A DNA stretch of 64,000 nucleotides from NCBI RefSeq assembly GCF_007994075.1, contig NZ_VIWU01000001.1:4278001-4342000 (forward strand), written 5' to 3'. Made by a program: the position numbers and the translations under genes. The notes under the pieces are model-generated. The model ran no database searches and was not told where the DNA came from. It saw nothing but the letters and a program-made list of their open reading frames with translations. This document shows, one piece after another, positions 57,689 to 64,000 of the stretch. Position 1 is the first letter of the stretch. Every line of letters begins with the position of its first letter. Source of the stretch: Pseudonocardia hierapolitana (lineage in GTDB: Bacteria; Actinomycetota; Actinomycetes; Mycobacteriales; Pseudonocardiaceae).

Positions 57689-58054
57689 TCACAGGCGGCA
57701 CGGCGTGCCTCGCAGGCTGCACCAGAAGGCGTCGATCTCCTCGGGAGATCGGGCCGGTCTCACCTTCGCCGACGCGGCAACCCCGAACCTCTTCCGCACC
57801 GCCTTGCCCATGATCTTCTCGGCGGCCCTGGTGAGCTCGGAGGGACTTCTGGTCCTCGCGGCGCACAGCAGCGCGACGAAATCGTGCCGGCGCAGCCCAC
57901 CCTCCGACCGCCGTCGCCACGACGGCAGCAGGACCAGCTCGGCCGTCATCGGCCGTGCGCAGATCGCTCGGGTCAGCTCCGCCTCGAGCGTGTACGGATC
58001 GACGTCGGCCGGCGCTTTGACCCGGACGACGACCATCACAGGATCGGCTCCCAT
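57689..58054 (-). CDS. Hypothetical protein, 121 aa
   Basis: Unrecognised. The first 40 residues could form strand-helix-strand (VMVVVRVKAPADVDPYTLEAELTRAICARP); the rest is basic with a helical segment (SPSELTRAAEKIMGKAVRKRFG). It has normal codon bias. It lies among broken genes, so it may itself be a remnant. Confidence 0.4.
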   Translation of the reverse strand: MGADPVMVVVRVKAPADVDPYTLEAELTRAICARPMTAELVLLPSWRRRSEGGLRRHDFVALLCAARTRSPSELTRAAEKIMGKAVRKRFGVAASAKVRPARSPEEIDAFWCSLRGTPCRL

Positions 58055-58169
58055 GCCTCGAACCTCCGCGCCTCGCGGTCCCCACCCGCCCACGCAATGC
58101 TAGGGCGGTTTTGTCCGATGTGCCGGATCTCGATGTCACAACTCGAGCCGATCCGGTGGCGGTGCGGGA

Positions 58170-58691
58170 TCAGGGGGCGGCGGGCGGGGCCGGCGCCGCC
58201 CGGGAGGTGAGCGTGAGCGTGGTGCCGGTGTCGTCGCCGTTGATGTCGAACTCGTCTGCGCAGGCCCGGATGATGCTGAGTCCGTGGCCCCGGAAGCGGG
58301 CCGGCCCGATCGGCTCGCGCCAGCGCCCGTGGTCCCGCACGGTGAGGGCGATCCGGCGCACGCCGTTCGCCTCGGTCAGCACCCGTGCCCGTACCTCCAC
58401 CGCTCCCGCCCCGAGCGGCTCTGGAGCCGGGCCGGGGTGGATCCGGTAGCCGTGCTCGATGCTGTTGCTGACCGCCTCGCTGAGCGCGAGCACCAGGTCG
58501 TCGCTCTGCCCGCTCGGCCAGCCGAGGTCGCGCAACCACCGCTCGAAGCGCTCGCGCGCGATCGAGGGCGCCACCAACTCCGGTGCCAGCTCGAAGTGGA
58601 GATCCTCGGCGAGCGGTGGGCCGTCTGCCCCGCCCGGGAGCGGCCGAGGGATGCAGCCGGGCCGCTCGTCCTGCTCGGATGGCGGCATCAC
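58170..58691 (-). CDS. Anti-sigma regulatory kinase (HATPase, RsbW-like)
   Basis: 173 residues. The GHKL ATPase shows an N-box (LALSEAVSNSIEHGY), G1 (VRDHGRWREP) and G2 (FRGHGLSIIRACAD). Such kinases bind sigma factors and phosphorylate STAS antagonists. The STAS gene just upstream is its likely partner; no sigma-factor gene is in the window. Confidence 0.87.
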   Translation of the reverse strand: MMPPSEQDERPGCIPRPLPGGADGPPLAEDLHFELAPELVAPSIARERFERWLRDLGWPSGQSDDLVLALSEAVSNSIEHGYRIHPGPAPEPLGAGAVEVRARVLTEANGVRRIALTVRDHGRWREPIGPARFRGHGLSIIRACADEFDINGDDTGTTLTLTSRAAPAPPAAP

Positions 58692-58741
58692 ATCACTGCT
58701 GTCCTTCGTCGGTGGTGGGAGCGTGTTCTGCTTTCTACCCG

Positions 58742-59170
58742 CTAGTTGAGCGCGTTACCCGTCACCGCGTCCTCGATGTCGTGGTACAGGGCGAGGATCG
58801 CGTCGTATCCGGTCAGCTCGATCGGGCGCAGAACGGGCCGGTTGCTGTCGACCACCACGCGTAGCGGCTGGAAGCCCGGCTTCGTCGACGCCTGCTCGGC
58901 GCTCTCCGCCAACGCGCGCAGCCCCGGCGAGCCGAGGAACCGCACGGCAGCGAGGTCGACGACGACCGGGCGGCCGTCGAGGTGTTCCAGGGCGACGGCG
59001 AGCGCGGACCTCAGCCGAGGTGCGGTGAGGACGTCGACCGCGCCGCTGACACGCACCACCACAGCATCCGGCCGATCAACCCGCCGGACATCGATCAGCT
59101 GCTCCTCTTGCGGATACCCGGCGAGTGCCTCGCCACCATCCGGTCGAAGCTCGTCACCAGCAGGCTTCAT
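58742..59170 (-). CDS. STAS-domain anti-anti-sigma factor
   Basis: 142 residues with the STAS core VVVRVSGAVDVLTAPRLRSAL and the phospho-site region VVDLAAVRFLGSPGLRAL, Ser being the likely phosphorylation target. Partner of the downstream kinase, 50 bp away. ATG is chosen; GTG one codon earlier is possible. Confidence 0.85.
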   Translation of the reverse strand: MKPAGDELRPDGGEALAGYPQEEQLIDVRRVDRPDAVVVRVSGAVDVLTAPRLRSALAVALEHLDGRPVVVDLAAVRFLGSPGLRALAESAEQASTKPGFQPLRVVVDSNRPVLRPIELTGYDAILALYHDIEDAVTGNALN

Positions 59171-59240
59171 CACGGTGCGACATTAGCCCCGTTCACCGGG
59201 GCGAGAGCCGCGGCCGCGCCCAACTGCACGGCGTGACCGG

Positions 59241-59573
59241 TCAGCCGGTGAACACGACGCTGGCGAGGACCACGTGGACCGCGGTACCGCCGGCGATGCT
59301 CAGCACCACGTTGTGCCGCCAGAGGTGCAGCGCCACCGTGGCGGCGAGCGCGATCCCGACGGTGGCGCCGTAGGGCGGCGCGGTGAGCGGTGTGTGCCGC
59401 AGGGTGTGGACCACCAGGATGGCCATCACCCCGACGGGCATGCTCGTGGCGAGGTAGGGCACCACCGAGCTGGCGCGCAGCGGCGCGAGCAGTGCGAAGG
59501 GCAGCGCGCGCAGTGCCCACGTCACGGTGGAGGCGACGGCCACGACGGAGGCCAGGTAGCCGACGTCAGGCAC
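59241..59573 (-). CDS. azlD: Branched-chain amino acid exporter, small subunit AzlD
   Basis: 110 residues with four hydrophobic helices and the typical ALRALPFALLAPLRAS start. Works with AzlC in export of branched-chain amino acids or analogues. It overlaps azlC by eight bases. Confidence 0.85.
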   Translation of the reverse strand: MPDVGYLASVVAVASTVTWALRALPFALLAPLRASSVVPYLATSMPVGVMAILVVHTLRHTPLTAPPYGATVGIALAATVALHLWRHNVVLSIAGGTAVHVVLASVVFTG

Positions 59574-60228
59574 GGCGGCTCGCGTACCTGGCGAGCAGGA
59601 ACACGGTGAACATCGCCAGCGCGGCCACCAGCATCTGCTCGCCGAACACGACGTGCCCGGCCAGGGCGCACGCGACCGCGACCACGGCGGCCGGGACGTC
59701 GCGGCGGGCGCGGAAGGCGTCGATCCCGAGCACGACGAAGAGCGCGGTGACCGCGAAGTCGAGTCCCCGCACGCCCGGCGGGATCAGCGTTCCGCCGAGG
59801 GCTCCGATCGTCACGCTGCCGACCCAGAACAGGTGCACGAAGGCCTGCAGCCACAGGATCCGCTCCCTGCTCCACGTCTGCGCCTCGGGGCGGGCCGTCA
59901 CGGCGTAGGCCTCGTCGGTGAGGGCGAAGGTGCTGTAGGCCTTCGCTGCGACGCCCGGGACGCGGTGGAGCGGGAAGGACAGCGCGTAGAACACGTGCCG
60001 GAAGTTGACCAGGAATGCCGCGGCCGCGATCTGGCCGAGCGGGGCGAGCGCGGTGACCAGACCGAGGAGCAGGAACTCCAGCGAGCCCGCGAAGATCACC
60101 GAGGCGAAGATCGTGGCCCACCACCACTCGAGGCCGGAGCGGGTGACGAGCACCCCGAACGCCAGCCCCATCGCGGCGGCCGCGAAACCCACCGAGAGCG
60201 CGTCGCTCAGGGCTCGCCGGACCTCCAT
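59566..60228 (-). CDS. azlC: Branched-chain amino acid exporter, large subunit AzlC
   Basis: 220 residues with about seven helices. Family segments include FAAAAMGLAFGVLVTRSGLEWWWA, SLEFLLLGL and NFRHVFYALSFP, and FALTDEAYAV. Divergent from an Lrp-type gene 62 bp away, as with azlB in Bacillus, which suggests local control. Confidence 0.88.
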   Translation of the reverse strand: MEVRRALSDALSVGFAAAAMGLAFGVLVTRSGLEWWWATIFASVIFAGSLEFLLLGLVTALAPLGQIAAAAFLVNFRHVFYALSFPLHRVPGVAAKAYSTFALTDEAYAVTARPEAQTWSRERILWLQAFVHLFWVGSVTIGALGGTLIPPGVRGLDFAVTALFVVLGIDAFRARRDVPAAVVAVACALAGHVVFGEQMLVAALAMFTVFLLARYASRRA

Positions 60229-60290
60229 GCTGGAACGATATGTCGATCTGTGCGCAAGGTGATTTCCATTTGTGCCGATATCCTGCGCTG

Positions 60291-60746
60291 GTGCGCAAGC
60301 CCTATCGCCTCGACGCCATCGACCGCGAAATATTGTTCCAACTGCAGCGTGACGGCCGGTTGAGCAACGTCGAGCTGGCGCGACGAGTGGGACTGACGCC
60401 GCCGCCGTGCCTGCGGCGCGTCAAGCGCCTCGAAGAGGCCGGGGTGATCAATGGGTACCGGGCCACGGTCGACCCGGTGGCCACCGGGCAGAGCTTCGAG
60501 GTGATCGTCTCCGTGGAGATCACCGTCACCGACCTGGGCACCCTCCAGGACTTCGAGGCGGCCGTGGCCGGGTTCGACGAGGTGGTCGAGTTCCGCCGGA
60601 TGTTCGGGCGACCCGACTACTTCCTCCGCGTCCTCGTGGCCGACCAGACCGCGTACGAGGAGCACCACATGAAGCTGCTCGGGCTGCCCGCGGTGTCGCG
60701 GGTGGTGTCCCACCAGACGATGAAGCGGATCAAGACCCGGGACTGA
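60291..60746 (+). CDS. Lrp/AsnC-family transcriptional regulator
   Basis: 151 residues. Winged-helix N-terminus (LDAIDREILFQLQRDGRLSNVELARRVGLTPPPCLRRVKRLEEAGVI) and RAM ligand domain (VDPVATGQSFEVIVSVEI, MFGRPDYFLRVLV). Probably regulates azlCD. GTG was chosen because it gives the family-standard N-terminus; the longer frame runs into the divergent promoter. It overlaps the trpD end by 17 bp, tail to tail. Confidence 0.88.
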   Translation: MRKPYRLDAIDREILFQLQRDGRLSNVELARRVGLTPPPCLRRVKRLEEAGVINGYRATVDPVATGQSFEVIVSVEITVTDLGTLQDFEAAVAGFDEVVEFRRMFGRPDYFLRVLVADQTAYEEHHMKLLGLPAVSRVVSHQTMKRIKTRD

Positions 60747-61758
60747 ACCGGGTCCACGCGTCGAGGGTGCGGGCGGCGGCGCCCGAGTCGATCGACTCAC
60801 CGGCGAGGGCGAGCGCGTCCGGGAAGGCCTCGAGCGCCGGGTGCGCGCCGTCGTGGGCGACGATCGCGGCAGCGGCGTTGAGGAGCACGGCGTCGCGGAC
60901 CGGCCCCGGCTGCCCGCCGAGCACGGCGCGGACGATCGCCGCGTTGTGCACGCGGTCGCCGCCGCGCAGGGCGCCCGCGGGCGCGAGCGGGATGCCGAGC
61001 GCCGCGGGGTCGACACGCACCCGCTCGACCCCGCCGCCGTCCGCGATCCACATCGTGGACGTGGTCGTCGTCGTGAGCTCGTCGAGACCGTCGTCGCCCC
61101 GGACGACGAGAGCCGTGACGCCCCGGTCGGCGAACACCTGGGCGAGCAGCGGAGCCTTGCCCGGGTCGGCACACCCGATCAGCGACGCGGGCGGGCGCGC
61201 CGGGTTGATCAGCGGCCCGAGCAGGTTGAAGACCGTGGGCACGCCTATCTGGCGGCGGGGGACCGACGTGTGGCGCAGGCCCGGCTGGAAGACCGGGGCG
61301 AAGCAGAAGCCGATGCCCGCGGTCGTGACGGTGCGGGCGACCCCGGCCGCCGGCAGGTCGATCCGGACCCCGAGCTCCTCCAGCACGTCGGCCGCCCCGC
61401 ACGCCGACGACGCGCTGCGCGCCCCGTGCTTGACCACGCGCCGTCCCGTGCCGGCCACCACGAGCGCGGCCATCGTCGAGACGTTGACGGTGTCGGCGCC
61501 GTCGCCGCCGGTGCCCACGACGTCCACGGCGTGACCGTCGATCGGCACCGGCGTGGCGTGGCGCATCAGCGACGCGACCAGTCCGGTGATCTCGTCCGCG
61601 GTCTCCCCCTTGGCGCGTAGCAGGACGGCGAACGCCGCGATCTGCGCCGGCGTGGCGGCGTCGGAGACGATCTCGTCCATCACCCGCTCGGTGAGCGCGG
61701 CGGGCAGGTCGTCGCCGCGGATCAGGGCGGCGAGCACGGTCGGGAAGAGGCGGGCCAT
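60730..61758 (-). CDS. trpD: Anthranilate phosphoribosyltransferase
   Basis: 342 residues. Transfers phosphoribosyl to anthranilate in tryptophan synthesis. PRPP motif VVGTGGDGADTVNVSTM, KHGARSASSACGAADVLEELGV, the anthranilate-site FAPVFQPGLRH and the metal-binding GDDGLDELT are intact. It stands alone, away from other trp genes. ATG at 61758 gives normal length. Confidence 0.95.
   Translation of the reverse strand: MARLFPTVLAALIRGDDLPAALTERVMDEIVSDAATPAQIAAFAVLLRAKGETADEITGLVASLMRHATPVPIDGHAVDVVGTGGDGADTVNVSTMAALVVAGTGRRVVKHGARSASSACGAADVLEELGVRIDLPAAGVARTVTTAGIGFCFAPVFQPGLRHTSVPRRQIGVPTVFNLLGPLINPARPPASLIGCADPGKAPLLAQVFADRGVTALVVRGDDGLDELTTTTTSTMWIADGGGVERVRVDPAALGIPLAPAGALRGGDRVHNAAIVRAVLGGQPGPVRDAVLLNAAAAIVAHDGAHPALEAFPDALALAGESIDSGAAARTLDAWTRFSPGS
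60734..60754. terminator. Small hairpin in the lrp/trpD gene-end overlap
   Basis: GACCCGG and CCGGGTC form a 7-bp stem with a seven-base loop spanning both stop codons. It could terminate both strands. Confidence 0.35.
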
Positions 61759-62002
61759 GGCGGTCCTTCCGGGATCGGGCCGCCTCGCATGATCACCGAA
61801 GGCGTGACGTGCTCGGCGGCCGGTGGGGGCGGCCGAGCACGGTGCAGCGGTCACGGTCGCCGGAGAGGCGACCACCACCACATCTGCACGCACGACATGC
61901 GGCACATCAGAGCACGTGGCGTCCCACCGGGCAACGAGGATCGGTGCGGCGAACCACGGCAACACGATCGCCCCGAGCCGCGGTTCCGTGGAGGATCGCC
62001 GC

Positions 62003-62476
62003 ATGGAGGATCTTGCGACGCTCGACGGCACCGTCACGCTCCGGCGAGCGGTGCCCGACGACCTGCCCGAGGTCGTGGCGCTGCTCGCCGCCGACCAGCT
62101 CGGCGTCCAGCGCGAGGTGGCGGACGACCTGGGGCCGTACCGGGAGGCCTTCGACGCGATCGCCGCCGACCCGGCGCACCTGCTCGTCGTCGCCGTCGAC
62201 GCGGGACGGGTGATCGGGACGATGCAGCTGAGCTTCATCCCCGGCCTCGCGCGGCGCGGGGCGCTGCGGGCGCAGATCGAGGCCGTCCGGGTGCACGCGG
62301 ACGTCCGCGGCCGCGGGGTGGGCGCGCAGATGATGGGCTGGGCGATCGAGGAGTCGCGGCGGCGGGGGTGCGCGCTCGTCCAGCTCACCACCGACAAGCG
62401 TCGGACCGATGCCCACCGGTTCTACGAGCGCCTCGGGTTCGTGGCGTCGCACGAGGGCATGAAGCTCGCCCTCTAG
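62003..62476 (+). CDS. GNAT-family N-acetyltransferase
   Basis: 157 residues. The acetyl-CoA motif is seen in IEAVRVHADVRGRGVGAQMMGWAIEE, and the C-terminal motif B in HRFYERLGFVASHEGMKLAL. The substrate is unknown. The ATG lies a few bases after GGAGGATCGCC. Confidence 0.87.
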   Translation: MEDLATLDGTVTLRRAVPDDLPEVVALLAADQLGVQREVADDLGPYREAFDAIAADPAHLLVVAVDAGRVIGTMQLSFIPGLARRGALRAQIEAVRVHADVRGRGVGAQMMGWAIEESRRRGCALVQLTTDKRRTDAHRFYERLGFVASHEGMKLAL

Positions 62477-62488
62477 CTCCTAGCCGAG

Positions 62489-63088
62489 CTAGCCGAGCCA
62501 GTCCTCCCAGGCGGGCCGGACGAGCTCGGCGAGCAGGCGGTAGCCCTCGGCACCGGGGTGCGCACCGTCCCCGATGGCCACGGCGCGCATCCAGTCCCGC
62601 TCGACCCGGAGCGCGCCGAACACGCTCACGTACGTGAACACCCCATCGGCGGATCCGGCGAACAGCCCGTCGAGTGCCTCGATCCGCTCGTTCTGATCGG
62701 GTTCGGCCACCGGCGGCGGCCCGACCACGAGCAGCGGGACGCCCTGTGCGACCGCATCCTCGGCGATGCCACGCAGGTGGGCCACGCTCCGTTCCGGCGT
62801 GACGCGGACGGCGCCGTCGACCTCGGTGGTGTCGTTCACCCCGAACGAGACCACCAGGCGGTTGTCGCAGCCCGCGACCCAGCGGGCCCCCGTCTCCGCA
62901 GGCAGCCGCCGTCGCACGTCCTCGCTCGTGTCCCGGCGGACGCCCAGGTTGTAGGCCGTGACGGGACGTCCGCCGCGGTACGACTGCGCCACGACGCGGC
63001 CGACCCACCCCCGGTGCTCGGGGTCCCCGACGCCGGCGACGTACGAGTCGCCTGCGAAGCAGACCCGCCGGTCCGCACTGATCGTCAT
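62489..63088 (-). CDS. GDSL/SGNH-family esterase
   Basis: 199 residues. Block I VCFAGDSYVAGVGDPEHRGW has the nucleophile Ser, block III is VVSFGVNDTTE with the oxyanion Asn, and the catalytic Asp/His pair is in IGDGAHPGAEGY. No signal peptide, so probably cytoplasmic. ATGA overlap with the transporter gene upstream. Confidence 0.88.
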   Translation of the reverse strand: MTISADRRVCFAGDSYVAGVGDPEHRGWVGRVVAQSYRGGRPVTAYNLGVRRDTSEDVRRRLPAETGARWVAGCDNRLVVSFGVNDTTEVDGAVRVTPERSVAHLRGIAEDAVAQGVPLLVVGPPPVAEPDQNERIEALDGLFAGSADGVFTYVSVFGALRVERDWMRAVAIGDGAHPGAEGYRLLAELVRPAWEDWLG

Positions 63089-64000
63089 CGGGGGAGTCTC
63101 GCAGCGACCCGCAGCGACGGTGCGAGGAGGAACACCACGAGCGGGGCCGCACCGGCCACGGCGACCGCACCGGCCAGGCCGATCGCGGACGCGAGGACAC
63201 CGACGAGGACCGGCCCGACGAGGAACCCGAGGTAGCCGCAGGTCGCGACCGCGGCGATGGCCCGGCCGGGCGCATTCGGCTCCTTCTGCGCGGCCACGCT
63301 CCACGCCACCGGCACGATCGCCGCAGCGCCGAGGCCGACCACCGCGAACCCGGCGATCCCGACCGCAGGTACCGGGGCGAGGACCACGATCGCGAAGCCG
63401 GCGACGGTGACGGCGGCCGCGACCCGCATGACCCGGACGGCGCCCGCCCGGACGACGAACCGGTCCGCCATGAGCCGGACACCGATCATCGTGATGGAGA
63501 ACGCGAAGTAGCCGAGCGACGCGACGGAATCCGACGCTCCCGAGGCGGTGGTGAGGAGGACCGCGCTCCAGTCGTTCACCGTGCCCTCCGCGAGGAACCC
63601 GCAGAACGCGATCACCCCCAGGGGCACGAGCGCGCGGCCCGGGAGGGAGAAGGCCGGTCCGCCGGCGCCCGGGTCGGTGCCGGGCAGGAACGCCGTGGTC
63701 GCCCCGAGCGCGGCCCCGAGCAGGACCGCGGCGGCGATCGGGAAGTGCACGCCGATCGGCACGTCGGCGGCCGCCAACCCGGCGGCGAGCCCGGACCCGC
63801 CCAGCCCGCCGATGTTCCAGAACGCGTGGAACCCGGCGAAGATCGGGCGCCCGTAGGCATTCTCGACGCGTGCGGCGTGGGCGTTCATGGCCACGTCGAG
63901 CAGGCTGTTGCCCGCGCCGAGCACGGCGAGCGCGGCGACGAACAGCCCGAGGTCGGGTGCCGCCGCGACGGCCGGCAGACCGGCGCACAGCACCGTGGCG
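63085..64000 (-). CDS. MFS transporter, 5' end beyond the window
   Basis: About 305 residues visible, with around nine hydrophobic helices. The MFS pattern includes NSLLDVAMNAHAARVENAYGRP, FHAFWNIGGLGGSG, and a second-half start near LGVIAFCGFLAEGTVNDWSAVLL. It resembles the YbjJ/FucP-like sugar or drug transporters. The N-terminal helices lie past the right edge. Confidence 0.85.
   Translation of the reverse strand, partial: ATVLCAGLPAVAAAPDLGLFVAALAVLGAGNSLLDVAMNAHAARVENAYGRPIFAGFHAFWNIGGLGGSGLAAGLAAADVPIGVHFPIAAAVLLGAALGATTAFLPGTDPGAGGPAFSLPGRALVPLGVIAFCGFLAEGTVNDWSAVLLTTASGASDSVASLGYFAFSITMIGVRLMADRFVVRAGAVRVMRVAAAVTVAGFAIVVLAPVPAVGIAGFAVVGLGAAAIVPVAWSVAAQKEPNAPGRAIAAVATCGYLGFLVGPVLVGVLASAIGLAGAVAVAGAAPLVVFLLAPSLRVAARLPR

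Overview
The window is one contiguous stretch of a high-GC actinobacterial chromosome. GTG and TTG starts and 4-bp ATGA/GTGA gene overlaps are common. Menaquinone-linked genes, a 14-subunit NADH dehydrogenase, FrdABCD, KorAB and actinobacterial-style regulators suggest Pseudonocardiaceae, possibly a Pseudonocardia relative. That placement is an inference from gene content and order; no rRNA gene is present to test it.

1-31.9 kb is mostly core energy metabolism. A menaquinone methyltransferase (cut by the left edge), a conserved unknown and a menaquinone side-chain reductase (menJ-like) precede a complete nuoA-N operon. The polyprenyl diphosphate synthase that would supply the quinone tail follows directly, so quinone synthesis and the quinone-reducing complex lie together. 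An 18-bp site matching the Rex (NADH/NAD+ sensor) operator sits just upstream of menJ. A foldable 115-bp element carrying an in-frame mini-ORF interrupts nuoK-nuoL. Then come an OmpA-type anchor pair, a RibD/DHFR-fold protein, two envelope-type proteins (one with Asp/Ser repeats), korAB, a crotonase-fold gene, about 1.2 kb of repeat-rich non-coding DNA, htpX, an AraC-type regulator and an alpha/beta hydrolase.

32-34.1 kb holds two unrelated insertion sequences (IS5 family, IS481 family) head to tail at one CTAG site, which is the stop codon of frdD. The frdABCD operon (read leftward, 34.1-37.6 kb) starts with a small Cys/His-rich gene preceded by a Crp/FNR-type palindrome. A cupin, an ABM-like protein, a YajQ protein and tRNA-Tyr(GTA) follow.

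39.2-52.3 kb is a decayed genomic island at tRNA-Tyr. About 104 bp, comprising the tRNA 3' part plus its terminator, is repeated at the far end. The island carries a frameshifted SMC/ABC-type ATPase remnant of lower GC, a nucleotidyltransferase fragment, a LacI-controlled sugar dehydrogenase/isomerase pair, a three-gene set (tyrosine recombinase, Cro/C1 HTH, zinc-ribbon recombinase-like protein), ATP-dependent DNA ligase remnants, an acyl-CoA dehydrogenase and an integrase C-terminal remnant next to the right att site.

52.3-64 kb is accessory and housekeeping: a zinc alcohol dehydrogenase and MmyB-type regulator sharing an operator-like motif, a cyclase-family hydrolase, a methyltransferase, broken flavin-reductase and GH13 genes, an anti-sigma kinase/STAS pair, azlCD with a divergent Lrp regulator, trpD, a GNAT acetyltransferase, a GDSL hydrolase and an MFS transporter cut by the right edge.
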